From Fragilaria radians (taxonomy: Eukaryota > Bacillariophyta > Fragilariophyceae > Fragilariales > Fragilariaceae): a stretch of 64,000 nucleotides of DNA. This document shows positions 24,351 through 34,418 of this stretch, in pieces; within the stretch, counting starts at the first letter, position 1, and the number at the start of each line of letters is the position of its first letter. The notes below the pieces were generated by a model, which searched no databases, was not told the origin of the DNA, and saw only the letters and a list, made by a program, of their open reading frames with translations. The DNA is taken from positions 437,070 to 501,069 of the forward strand of contig CAAAJI010000002.1 of the NCBI GenBank assembly GCA_900642245.1. The letters run 5' to 3'. The translations under genes were made by a program, and so were the position numbers.

Positions 24351-24389
24351 CCATGATTCGCTCCGATACTTTAACCTGTATCCTTAACA

Positions 24390-24394
24390 GATGT
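24390..24394. repeat. Target site duplication of copia element, right copy
   Basis: GATGT directly follows the CCTTAACA terminus of the truncated 5' LTR, matching 19297-19301. Confidence 0.85.
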
Positions 24395-25954
24395 ATGGTT
24401 GAAACTGTACCATGACTCACGGTACAGGCCAAATAGAACCCCAAGCAACCGATACAATTGATTACGCATGGATGTGCCTTTGCTGTACCGAAGTTACACA
24501 CTTGAATTGATGAAGAAAGTGTCGTGAAATCCGATTCACAAAAGAAAATTACATTTCGTGATGTCGAAGAAATAAAAATAGATAAAGTCCTGTAATCTAA
24601 TCTCATAACCCTATCTTGAGTGATTGCAGGCTGTCGCGTTATAAAACCCTTATTTTGTCCTTGAAACAAATACAAAATGTCGAAGGCATTAATCTTACTC
24701 TCACGAATATGCAAGTGAGCATAAAGATGCTAGATCAAAATGCGCTCGCTGGTTTAGTAGGTATTAATCTGCAGGAATTCCCTCAATACACTCATAAATT
24801 TGAGGAAGGTGAAATTATAAAGTTATCTCGTCATTACTATCCACGAGATCAATCAAACAATTGGAACTGCCTCATTTCTGTGGAGTAGTTTCAGTAGAGT
24901 TTGAGACAGAATGCTAAGCCTTTCATTTGCTTACAATATCCTAGCCACTGTTAAAAGGCTGATAATCTTCAAAGCAACAAAAGTATAGCTATAACAAGTT
25001 AACCCTTGTCCTACCTAAAAAATATGTTGTTGACGATTTGGCACTACCCTTGACAATAAATCTTGCAGGCAGAGTCATGGATCATTTACTTTACGGTGCT
25101 GATCCTGTTAAATTTTGGCTTGAACGAGTCAAGCTTTGCCCTGTGTGGCATATCAGTGCAGATGGTTGCACTCGAATATGATTGATCCTATCTCGCCCAT
25201 TTCTCAAGTCCTAATTGAACACTTGGTAGAAGATGATGAACCTATAGACCCTTTGGTTGAATGCAGTTCCGCAGTAACTTCTGCCATTCGGCATACCATT
25301 CTCAGTTACTTACCTATTAGAGGCAACTTGTTTTTCATATTGAATATGCCGCTTAACACCAACCTCTCCAAAAAATATCACAAACTAGCGACCTAATTGA
25401 AAATTGACATGCAGTTCCTCATTCTTTTCTTAAAGGTGATTTATCCTTACATGACATGATGTTGGAAGAGAAATTCCAGGCAAAGTGACAAAGTTCAGCT
25501 TTGGACCACTTGCAATTCCAAACTTTTGTGAAGAGGCATGTTGAATTTCAATGCAAGGACTTGACATTGCCATACCACACGTTTAACAGTACTTTAGTCA
25601 CACCTGCGTTCAACCTTTCCCAAAACAAGATTACATCTCACGAAGCTAGATATTATGTTACGAATAAATAAAGATAATTCAAACGCAATTCAAACGCAGT
25701 TTCAATGCCGCTTTAAATTCTTTTAATCCCAGAATTTCTCACATTTTGGCAGCATTTTCCAGAAGCTAGTTGGACTATATTTCTTATGGATGAGAAACAT
25801 AAGTGTGTCCAATTCATTATGAATGGTAACACAAACAATTTTCTTCATTATTTTACAAAGGTATGGAGAGCAAAGCACGGTGCACAAAATGAGAGAAGGT
25901 GGCGAACGAGTGGTAGTAGCTGGTATGTAAGAAATTGTGATAATTCGAAAACAA
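24395..25954. other. Intergenic region upstream of Nudix gene
   Basis: About 1.55 kb. There are several moderately long open frames on both strands, none with a domain I recognise. I call no gene. Confidence 0.35.
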
Positions 25955-26752
25955 ATGAAGCAAAGAAAGCAAGACGCGTTTGGGAAAGATATTTCTATGA
26001 TATCTCGAACAACCAAGATTCTCGCAAAGAAAGGTGTTAATCTCCGAGCATTCGAAAGTCCCCTCGTTGCATCACTCTTGCTGAATCTCATATTGGTGTT
26101 AGCACTAGCATACTTTATTTCACAAAAGAGTGCTCTGAGTTCATCTAGTAAAGTTAGTCTCAGATCCACCCAATCTGAGAATCATCTTGTCAGCAACGGT
26201 AAATACTTTCATGGGGGCCATCCTGAGCAAGATCGTCCTGGTAGTTGCTGGTGTGGCGGTGATATGTATTGTATGTGCACCCCTTCGTTAGCAATTGATT
26301 TGATCATTGCATCTGGTCCTGACCATGTTCTCGTGGTGCGCCGTAAGGATACCAATCAATTGGCAGTTATGGGTGGGTTTGTCAAAGTTGGAGAAAGCGT
26401 CGAGAGTGCCGTTCGACGAGAACTAATGGAAGAGATGGGGATTGATATCAATAATCAGGTATTGCAGCTTTTTGGCGTTTACTCAGATCCTAGGCGGGAT
26501 AACAGAAGAGCAACGGCAAGCGCTGTGTTTCTCGTTCATGTCCCTGAAGACCAAAAGGCCCATGCTGCTGATGATGCAAAAGATGTCAAGCGATTAGCCC
26601 TATCTGAAATCGAAGGTAGTCAATTTTTTGCAGACCACAAATCGATACTGATGGATTACATTAGGTCGATAAAGAAAACAGAAATAAAACCTCACCAGGA
26701 CGGTGATTTTGCCATGGATATATCAAGATCGCTTTGCTCGAAAGAAAGTTGA
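25955..26752 (+). CDS. Nudix hydrolase with N-terminal membrane anchor and Cys motif
   Basis: Intronless, 265 aa from ATG 25955 (the frame opens at a GTG 18 bases earlier; a later ATG at 25997 is possible). A membrane helix lies at about residues 36-56 (VASLLLNLILVLALAYFI). The Nudix box GFVKVGESVESAVRRELMEE matches G-x5-E-x7-REUxEExGU perfectly (about residues 139-162), so the metal-binding glutamates are present and the enzyme should cleave a nucleoside diphosphate linked to another group. Directly before the fold there is a compact cysteine motif, CWCGGDMYCMCTP, at about residues 98-110, which could bind zinc or an iron-sulfur cluster. After the box come GVYSDPRRDNR and SAVFLVHV, typical of ADP-ribose-like Nudix enzymes. 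The exact substrate is unknown. Confidence 0.88.
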   Translation: MKQRKQDAFGKDISMISRTTKILAKKGVNLRAFESPLVASLLLNLILVLALAYFISQKSALSSSSKVSLRSTQSENHLVSNGKYFHGGHPEQDRPGSCWCGGDMYCMCTPSLAIDLIIASGPDHVLVVRRKDTNQLAVMGGFVKVGESVESAVRRELMEEMGIDINNQVLQLFGVYSDPRRDNRRATASAVFLVHVPEDQKAHAADDAKDVKRLALSEIEGSQFFADHKSILMDYIRSIKKTEIKPHQDGDFAMDISRSLCSKES

Positions 26753-28110
26753 GACGCCGAAAGTGATCTCGGAGAGAGTTCGTAGTTTCAGCATCAGGTT
26801 AAAACAATCCAATGCAGCAACGAGTATGATCACTTTGTCAGGCCCAGAAATCATGATTATTGATAATATACATCGGATAGATTGCATGCTTATTGACTAT
26901 ATATATGTTTTGCATCTGCGTTAAGCGATGAGTTCCTCTAGCTTAAGGATTCCTCTTGCCCAAACTCAAACATCGTGGAACACTCAGCATTCTCATTGTT
27001 AAACAATAACAATGGATCTTGATCAGAATTTGTCATTTCCTCCAAGCCTGATGAAAAGTTAAAGAGAACTTCTTTATATCTGCCACCACGAGCCATGATC
27101 ATGTGAGAAATATCTGTACCTAGATTGCGGTAACACAGAACTACAACATACATAATTGATTTCCCAATCACAAATGATAACCAAGGAAAAAGCTAATTCT
27201 TCGGCATTTTCTAATCTGATGCTGAGTACATGTATTTATTTTAGAGAAGTGGGGCATACTAGTAATGAAATTAGTTTCAATCTTGTCATGTCTCTAGTTT
27301 AACATGGCATTTTAGTGTCTCGTTTTCTCTTCCTTGTTCAAGTAAAACAAAATCCACCTCTCCATAAGTTCAATCTTCGGTATGGCCTTCGCCATGTGTA
27401 TTCATAGGATGTGGTGAACGTTGGGCAATTACTATCTCATGCATAAGTTTTCTTCTCTTAGGATCCTTGCCATTGGTCAAGTGTAGCAAAGCATTACTCC
27501 ACCAACTTGGATATTCCTTTGAAACTCTGCTAGATTTTGGCACCCTTCCAATCTTGTAGGGTCCATCTCCGATCACTTCTTATTTCTTGTTTTTCTTCGC
27601 TTCAACTTTTTTCAAGCCTTATCGTATTTTCCTTTTTCCATCTTTACAGTTGATGACTGTCGATTCAAGTTGTTGCTTCATCTTTTTTGATAAAATGTCC
27701 AAGTTGCTAGGCTTCCTTCATATTGTATGCTCCGAAGTCGTAGGTAAGCTTTCAAAACCACATGGAATTACTACTTATTTTAATTTTGATTCTCCAGAGT
27801 TATGTGATCGGATTGAATCATGGACCTTGTTTTTCATTCATTCCACAAACTCATATTGTGACTATAAAGATATTTTCCAATCATTCCCAAGTGTTTAGTG
27901 TCTCCAATTTCAAGGATTTAGCCATATTACTAGTATCCTCCGGAGGATCGAAAATTGATGGAATGCTACGTCTAGAAACTTATAAATTCAAGTATTGAAG
28001 GGTTCACTGATAAGGAAAGTCAATACATTGGGAAGAAGTGATTACAAGATAAAGAAATGGAACTTGTCATACATCTCCACCATGTTACGAAAAAAAGTCA
28101 TACTAAAAAT
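26753..28110. other. Intergenic region with copia gag relic
   Basis: About 1.35 kb between convergent genes. Apart from the gag-like relic at 27370-27576 I see nothing supportable. Confidence 0.4.
27370..27576 (-). mobile_element. Possible copia gag relic
   Basis: The minus strand encodes KEYPSWWSNALLHLTNGKD, resembling the NFPSWWKRFLAHA opening of the Gag at 23238-23816. The frame starts at a non-ATG and covers only about 68 codons. I judge it a fragment of a related element. Confidence 0.4.
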
Positions 28111-29967
28111 TTAAGTGTTTTCACCAAACCACAGTCGACATCGTCTTGTGTACAAATCTCGTCGCTCCAGTTCCAATGCCATTCTCTCCGCTTCCATCAT
28201 ACCCTCTAAATCATTAAGTAATTCGATGCGCTTTTCCAATCTTTGCATTCGTTTTTCTGTGAGTTCTGCCAAGGTGCGGACCAATGCATCCTCTTGTGAA
28301 ACGGCTTCAATCGCTGCTTGGCTAATTACAGAAGACGCAATGCAAGCCTTTTGCGCTTTTACCAGATCTCTTGTTTGCTTCAAGGCAGTATCGATAGTAG
28401 GCTTTAACACACTGTCATCTACATTTGTTAGGATGTCATCAAGACTGAATCCGCAACCTTTTGCAGTTGTTTCGCTTGACATTTTTGTAGAGTCCGAGGA
28501 AGTAGAAACACATCGAATTAAATTAAAGTCGAGAGACAGGAAATGCTTTCGACATGCATCAGGAGATACTGTCTCCCCAATTTCTTCTGCAACGCTATTC
28601 CAATCAATAGAGCTGGGATTTCCCTTATGCCTCTTCATGACGACTTCCAATAACTTGCTTTCAAATGTTGTGGGAAGAGTTCTCTTCCTGGAATCACGTA
28701 GTGTCAAAGCAGTTGGCGTTGAATCGTTGATAGCATCTGCATTGATGAGACTAAAGGAAGTTAGGAAATGAAAAAGACGATTCAGGCTTCCTATGTCACC
28801 TGGGACTGTCCGGCGTATGAGTGTACTAGTGATGAACCTATTTCCAAGCTTCTTAGATATTTCAAGCACATGCTCACGGGTCTTGATGTAGGAGTCATGC
28901 GTTCGATGCTGAGCTGAGGAATCGAACCACTCTGGCAAAAGAGTGCGTTCGATATCGGATACACAATCGTTCTTGTACCAGGAAGGTCGTGAGTTTTTGA
29001 TTTCCACTTGCATTTCATCGCTAGGACCAGGAATGTTTGGGGTGTATTGTGGTGGAGGTATCTTAGACAATCCAAGAACTAAATTCGATGGCTGTATATT
29101 TGTTACAGCAATCTTTGCTTGCGATAAATTAGGTTGTTCAGAGGAGGTAACCGTTTGTGGGGCATTTTCTTCATTTTCGGGAAGTTTAGATGATATCGTA
29201 TCTTCGTCCTTTACTTCTTGTTTTTTAATTGCAGATTTTTCAATTATAGAGCCCGAGCTGTCATTCGGACAAACCAAAGGAGATTGCTTTATTTCAATTT
29301 CATATTTCTTCTGAGAAATAGAATTCGATTCCATAGATACGACATTGGCGGTAGCAAGTGGTGCAGGTTTCCTGAAGGACTCGGTTGCTAAGGCGATATG
29401 AACTGTTTGACCCTCCGAACTTGTTGCTTCCTCAACATTTGCTGGCTCAAAAACATTTCTTGGTATTTCTGAACGTTTTTCGACAATTTCCTCGGTTGAA
29501 CTACCATACACTTTCAACTCCATACTATTGTTCGCAGCTTCAGTTGAGGTTTTTTTCTCTTCGGAGATGAAATGAATTTCGGGGAGAATGGATCCTTTGG
29601 AATCTTCAGAGCAGGTATTATTTTCTGGATTACCGCCTCCACGAAGACGATCTGGACTCAAAAGAGAAGTCGTCATAGGCCAAGGCTTATTTTCGGCAAT
29701 AGTTCTGCTAGAGATAGTGGGAGAAGATCCTCCTTCCGTAATAATAATTCTCTTTTCCTCTCGTAAATATGTGACTGTGACAGGATCTTTATCCAACGTA
29801 GGACGTACAATTGAATGTTTTGGGGGTAATTTGAGTTCGTTGATTGCTGGTTCAATCTTACTTTTTACTGTTCTCATGATTGCCATAACTTGACTTGGAA
29901 TATCCAATGCTTCAATATGACAATTGGGATGAATACCATCGTGACTTGATACTACTTTAGCTTCCAT
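28111..29967 (-). CDS. SWI3-type SWIRM/SANT subunit of a SWI/SNF-like chromatin remodelling complex
   Basis: Intronless, 618 aa from ATG 29967 (the frame also opens at a TTG). The first 320 residues are Ser/Thr/Glu-rich and probably disordered. A SWIRM domain spans about 329-420: WYKNDCVSDIERTLLPEWF, TREHVLEISKKLGNRFIT, SLNRLFHFLTSFSLIN. A SANT/Myb-like domain follows at about 431-480: ESKLLEVVMKRHKG, DWNSVAEEIGE, SPDACRKHFLSLDF. A C-terminal coiled coil at about 560-610 (EKRMQRLEKRIELLNDLE) fits the leucine-zipper dimerisation region of SWI3/RSC8/BAF155. The order SWIRM, SANT, coiled coil is the hallmark of this family, which acts as a dimeric scaffold in nuclear remodelers. The SANT domain lacks the strongly conserved three tryptophans but keeps the DW. 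Convergent with the Nudix gene. Confidence 0.9.
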   Translation of the reverse strand: MEAKVVSSHDGIHPNCHIEALDIPSQVMAIMRTVKSKIEPAINELKLPPKHSIVRPTLDKDPVTVTYLREEKRIIITEGGSSPTISSRTIAENKPWPMTTSLLSPDRLRGGGNPENNTCSEDSKGSILPEIHFISEEKKTSTEAANNSMELKVYGSSTEEIVEKRSEIPRNVFEPANVEEATSSEGQTVHIALATESFRKPAPLATANVVSMESNSISQKKYEIEIKQSPLVCPNDSSGSIIEKSAIKKQEVKDEDTISSKLPENEENAPQTVTSSEQPNLSQAKIAVTNIQPSNLVLGLSKIPPPQYTPNIPGPSDEMQVEIKNSRPSWYKNDCVSDIERTLLPEWFDSSAQHRTHDSYIKTREHVLEISKKLGNRFITSTLIRRTVPGDIGSLNRLFHFLTSFSLINADAINDSTPTALTLRDSRKRTLPTTFESKLLEVVMKRHKGNPSSIDWNSVAEEIGETVSPDACRKHFLSLDFNLIRCVSTSSDSTKMSSETTAKGCGFSLDDILTNVDDSVLKPTIDTALKQTRDLVKAQKACIASSVISQAAIEAVSQEDALVRTLAELTEKRMQRLEKRIELLNDLEGMMEAERMALELERRDLYTRRCRLWFGENT

Positions 29968-30227
29968 GCCAATCGTGAATTCATTCAATACGGTTCAAAA
30001 TTTATAATGAAAATGTTGGCCGTTAAATTCAGAATTGTAACTAATACTGGACTGTCTTTTTATCACCAACTATGCCTTTCAGGTGGGGTAATAATGCCAA
30101 TTGGATAGATGAATTGTCAAAAGGTTAGCATCTATCACGAGAGACGAAATGGCAATTCAATCGTACACCAAAGACAAAATAAATCTCTAGGCTATTAATA
30201 AATATATTGAGAACTCGTTTTTGCTGT

Positions 30228-30659
30228 TTACAAGATAGAACCTGCGTTAGAAGCAATACGAGGCCAGAGTTCAGCACACTCCTTCGCAACTGGTCCTGCA
30301 ACCGCAGATCCTTTCATTTCTCCCTTGTTATTCACAATAACTCCTGCAGAATCCTCAAAGTGAATAAATACACCCTCCTTACGACGGTAGGCCTTGCGCT
30401 GTCGGACAATGACAGCTGGCATAACCTTCTTTCGTAATTCGGGCTTTCCCTTTTTCACAGAGCACATCATCATATCACCTGCAGATGCTTTGGGCATTCT
30501 GTTCAGACGTCCTCCAATATTGCAAACAGCCATGATCTTTAAACTTTTCGCACCACTATTGTCCGCGCAGTTTACAACAGCCGCATTTGGCAAACCTGCC
30601 GAAACTTTGTGCTTGATACCGGCAGCAAGTGCGCGACCACGTTTTCCTTTTTCACCCAT
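30228..30659 (-). CDS. RPL23: Cytosolic large-subunit ribosomal protein uL14 (eL23 in older naming)
   Basis: 143 aa from ATG 30659, essentially the standard eukaryotic length. The whole sequence is family-typical: ADNSGAKSLKIMAVCNIGGR, NRMPKASAGDMMMCSVKKGK, PAVIVRQRKAYRRKEGVFI, FEDSAGVIVNNKGEMKGSA, GPVAKECAELWPRIASNAGS. It sits on the 60S interface and contacts the 40S subunit. The coding region has no intron, but the leader probably does: a GTAAGC donor at 30888 and a TTCAG acceptor at 30662 define a 227-bp intron ending three bases before the ATG. It lies 260 bp upstream of the SWI3 gene, same strand. Confidence 0.97.
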   Translation of the reverse strand: MGEKGKRGRALAAGIKHKVSAGLPNAAVVNCADNSGAKSLKIMAVCNIGGRLNRMPKASAGDMMMCSVKKGKPELRKKVMPAVIVRQRKAYRRKEGVFIHFEDSAGVIVNNKGEMKGSAVAGPVAKECAELWPRIASNAGSIL

Positions 30660-30661
30660 TG

Positions 30662-30888
30662 CTGAAGTTTATGTATAGAACGAAATACAAGCCTTTCAAT
30701 TCGTAAAAAGTTTTGCGTTAGTAGGCATGACTCAAATTACATGTTTTCACTCGAACCAACAAATCACAACATAACATTACTGTTCATTATCATCATCACC
30801 ACCCATACATCAGTTTTGCTGAATGGTAACTACAAAGCATTCTCTTAATTTCGTAACTCGCAATCAACAACATGTCTTTATTGCTTAC
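30662..30888 (-). other. Putative 5' UTR intron of uL14 gene
   Basis: TTCAAG|GTAAGC starts the intron and AACTTCAG|CA ends it right before the start codon. Leader introns are common in ribosomal protein genes. No transcript is available here, so this rests on splice signals alone. Confidence 0.55.
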
Positions 30889-33689
30889 CTTGAATTATTC
30901 CTTTGCACCTGTGGCAACAGCAAGTGTCTTGTAAGCTGTGCTAGTACGTCCTACGTGTGATCGGGCTCCTATGGAAGCCAAAAAATAAACTCAGGTAAGC
31001 AGTAAAAATACTGTTGACCAATGGATTATATTCAGTCATGTTTACTAATTACTGGCACTAGTCCCAAAGTGACGTGTATGAGTATGTGGAAGCCTGTTTT
31101 TGTCGGTAATACACCAGAACCTTTGCGTCCTTTATTTCATCAATATGATCTTACAGAATCCTCAAACAACAACAGGAATGATTTTCGTTGTTAGATTCCT
31201 TTAATGAATCTCTTCATGTGATTCTTGAAAGGAAGCAATGAGAAAAGAAAGAAAAGAAGTGAGGCCAATACGTTTTGCTCTCGAGCCTTTGCATGATACA
31301 AAATCATTATGATCTTGTCAGTGTCCAACTGTTGTGTGACTAAGTGGGGGAAACAACTATCAATTGATGACATTCAACCATATTTCAACAAACTTCTGGA
31401 CAATAATGTTGAGTCCCATTTACAAAACCTGTCACATAGACTACACCAGCACACAGATAGCCTTCTAAGGGATGTATTCTAAGCCAACATGTCAAACAAT
31501 AGAGTCCAAGAAATCATTGTCAGAAGCTATAAATCTTCTGCATCCAAACTCTTCTAGAAAGTAAGGAAGAGTCTATCCATAGACATAGACTGGATCATCT
31601 TGGTCTTTTCTGCAGGTCTATTAAGTGGCATAAGTCCTCAATTTCAAAAATAGCGCATCAACACTTGACTTTTTAAGTCCCAGAAGTAATTCAATCCTAA
31701 GTTGCTTGACTTCAATTTGATCTTGTTTGATTATAGCATCTGTGCTGGAATTCATGTTCTACATAATACATTGGAATTCTTTCATCAGTATTGTTTACAA
31801 TTTAAAGATTGACCATAACCATGTGAAGAGCATTTACTATTGAGTGAACATATACACCAGAATTCCAATTCTTTTCCAAAGAGCTATTGGAAATCATAAT
31901 TGTTTTAAAATGGAAGTGTTGTGGAAGGATGTAGCAACAATAGCTTGGAAACGCGTATGACAGCAGTTTTTACATTTTCTAGGCTGAGACATACCACCCA
32001 TGCATGATGACAGAGTATAACCAACACTTTGATGTTGAAGTATGAGGAGATTCAATTTCTCAATAGGCAATTGAAAATAAAGGCATATATCTAAGGCTTG
32101 TAGAGGGAGACTGAAAGTTGACACTCATGGTAGCATTCTGAGCCCTATCCGGTTCCCTGTATGTGTTATAGAATGAGGTGGTGTGCAAATGAATTAAAAC
32201 GATTATACAGAAAAAGAAAAAATACTTGCTCAACCTGGAAATACGATGGACAGTTAGCAAGGAACCTCTATGTGGTCGGGCAATTTCACTTCATAAGAGC
32301 TAGATCCTAAATGATTGAATTTCTGTACTAGCTCCACACTTATTGAGCAAAACAATATCTAATGAAAGAGCTTCTTCAAGTTGTCAAAATAGAGACATTG
32401 ATGAATGACTCAAATTCAGCAGCCTCTGAGTCATTGTCATCACATTTGGGATCCAGATGAAGTTACAATTCCTCGAGTCGTTTTCCTGTCCGAGAGGACA
32501 TCTCAAAGATCAACAGGGCAAAAGCGCTTGGAACGAAGTTTAGTGAAGACTTCTCCTTTGTGTAAATCAAGATGCGTCTCTTGGCACTAATTTAATATCA
32601 ATTATGAAAAATGCAATTAGCACAAACGTGTCATTCCCCAAATTACTATGATGTACCAAGTGTTATTGTAATATTTTTTCTCCTTTGAGAGCATGAATAA
32701 GAAAACACATCATGTGTCTCATGCAACCTTCATATATGTATTCAAAGCTTGAATCACTAATTCCTAATTATACGCTTCAGCTTTGTGCTATCTACAATGC
32801 ATCTACAATGTACGGGAAAGGAATTACACCTCTGTATCCGTGAAAGAAAAAGAAAATATTCTTGAATACCCTCTGAGGATTTCAAAACCCACGTGACACT
32901 TTGGGTCAACAGCATTTTCTTTTTTTAACTAGTAATTTGCGCTTGCTTTGCTACGCAGTTGAGCGTATTTATGATAAGACGATTAACGCTACATTCTTGT
33001 AAAGAATATTGAATGTTGGTATGAGTGAGCTGACTATTGGAAGCTCTTTTCCTTCGTTGGTTGGATATGCAATCAATTTATTTGCTTAAGGCTGAACGAT
33101 TTTCACATTTCATTATGTGAAGATACACAAGATGTCCTAATTATAGAAACTTGCATCTTGTGACTTCAACAACAAAAGTTTTCATTCTACGGTTCAAGCT
33201 AAAAATTGTTTCTTAACTTGAAATGTTAGTATCAAATAAATGTGGTATTGGAAGTGTGACCATGAATGTTGTTGACTTTTTATATCTATGTTGTTTACAC
33301 CAGTTCTAAGTTGTGCTTGAGAGAATATAAAAGGCAGAAATGTATATTCTACCATGGTTCAAGTTCTTAAGGATTCTGTATTACATGCTGCAACAAATAT
33401 TTGATAATTTTTGAAATGAGTTTATTTGCTTTGTAATTTACAACTAAAATTTAGAATTTTGTTGAATATGGAAATAAGACACTTTTGACATAGGGTAAGG
33501 TTATAGACACATATTTCAGTTCGTAGGCTTTATTCTAACGACTTAATTAGCACAATGTTGTCACTTGTAATTAGAGATGTTCCAGACACCCAGTTGACAG
33601 AACTTATAGGACATGGACAGCCACAAGAATAAGGGATAATTTAAAGGATGTTAACAAACAGTTATTTATTTTCAAGAATTGGGCTTGGA
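30889..33689. other. Intergenic region
   Basis: About 2.8 kb. No gene was recognised. A dispersed repeat (33120-33330) is shared with 58595-58810, and a short piece at 32940-32958 (GCTTGCTTTGCTACGCAG) is shared with the terminal tandem array. Minus-strand frames around 31400-32120 look protein-like in places but are full of stops. Confidence 0.4.
33120..33330. repeat. Dispersed repeat, copy 1
   Basis: Alignable by eye to 58595-58810: shared stretches include TTGCATCTTGTGACTT (here) versus TTGCATTTTGTGACTT, a CGGTTCAA block, and TTCTAAGTTG versus TTTTAAGTTG. No coding capacity is visible; origin unknown. Confidence 0.45.
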
Positions 33690-34315
33690 CATTATCTTCT
33701 GTTATAGTAAGGCAACAAGCATTCTGATGAATGACCACTTATCCCATAGTACATTGCCCTTTAGCCTTGAACGCTTTGCTATCCATGCCAACCCACAATC
33801 CAAAAACACTCTTTTAGAAGGAGTTGACAAAGCAGTCACACACAGCCATTTTTCCCGCAGTTTTTGCTGAAGTGATGCATGGTCGTTTGTTCATTAGCTG
33901 TAGCTGCGTTCGCTTTTTGCTTTTTTGTTTTACACAAGATAGTCTTCATGATATTTTGACATATGCCTCTGCACCTGCTTTGGACTTTGCAAATTTCACA
34001 GGATTGGGATATTGCATTTTGTACAATCTGCTATCACTGCATTGCTTGTCTTCCATTCCTTTGAGTTGTCGACATACGGAGCCACAAGAGATGTTATTTC
34101 CCAGTACTCCTTCACATAGACCTTGGTGGGCTTAAATAGAGGGGGATCAAAGGGGAACCACTTGTGTTTGCATCTTCATCTAATGTAATAATTGGAGGAA
34201 CAGAGATGGCTTCTTCGTTTGTCATTTTCAGAGTATTTTGACCAGGCGTATCCCGCCCTAATACCCAAACGGCTAATGATTTTCCGAGATAACGGTCATA
34301 ACGGTACTCCGACAT
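33690..34315 (-). mobile_element. hAT-type transposase relic (BED finger plus C-terminal dimerisation segment)
   Basis: ATG 34315 begins MSEYRYDRYLGKSLAVW. After one frameshift near 34165 the frame gives KWFPFDPPLFKPTKVYVKEY and then a BED-like zinc finger: CTKC, and after a stop HMSKYH (C-x2-C...H-x4-H). About 250 bases further the minus strand reads TPSKRVFLDCGLAWIAKRSR, matching the TPSERVFS.AG......R.RL signature of the hAT C-terminal dimerisation domain. The DDE core between them is missing, so this is a decayed deletion derivative. It ends about 100 bases before the start of the next gene, on the other strand. I did not find terminal inverted repeats or an 8-bp duplication. Confidence 0.65.
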
Positions 34316-34418
34316 CCTTGAGTTTTCTCAACATATACAAAGCACATTTCAGTCACATTTTCCGCCGTATGCGGATGTGCCATAAAATTGTCTTATCGTC
34401 TCCAACGTATTACCTAAC

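Larger units (their letters stand above)
19302..24389 (-). mobile_element. Ty1/copia LTR retrotransposon with rearranged 5' LTR
   Basis: The minus-strand element is bounded by TGTTAAGG at 24389 and ...GTCAAAACA at 19302, with a 5-bp target duplication GATGT (19297-19301 and 24390-24394). The 3' LTR is 19302-19487 (186 bp). A polypurine tract (GGGGGAGGG) touches it at about 19488. Domains in minus-strand order: gag, two zinc knuckles, aspartic protease, integrase, reverse transcriptase and RNase H, which is the Ty1/copia order. Only two coding lesions are visible: a frameshift between gag and pol near 23260, and one TGA at about 21494. Only about the first 45 bases of the 5' LTR remain (24344-24389); after that comes an inverted copy of the reverse transcriptase (about 23930-24350). 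The copy looks young but cannot be active as it stands. Confidence 0.92.

Noticed and set aside
24304..24714. 136-codon minus-strand frame across the copia boundary
   Set aside because: It spans the element terminus and host DNA and has no homology that I recognise.
28115..28771. 218-codon plus-strand open frame
   Set aside because: It is fully antisense to the SWI3-type gene, which has clear SWIRM and SANT domains.
30898..30992. Short minus-strand peptide ending YKTLAVATGAKE
   Set aside because: It looked like a protein C-terminus, but no upstream exon in phase could be found, and it fits better as the untranslated leader exon of uL14.
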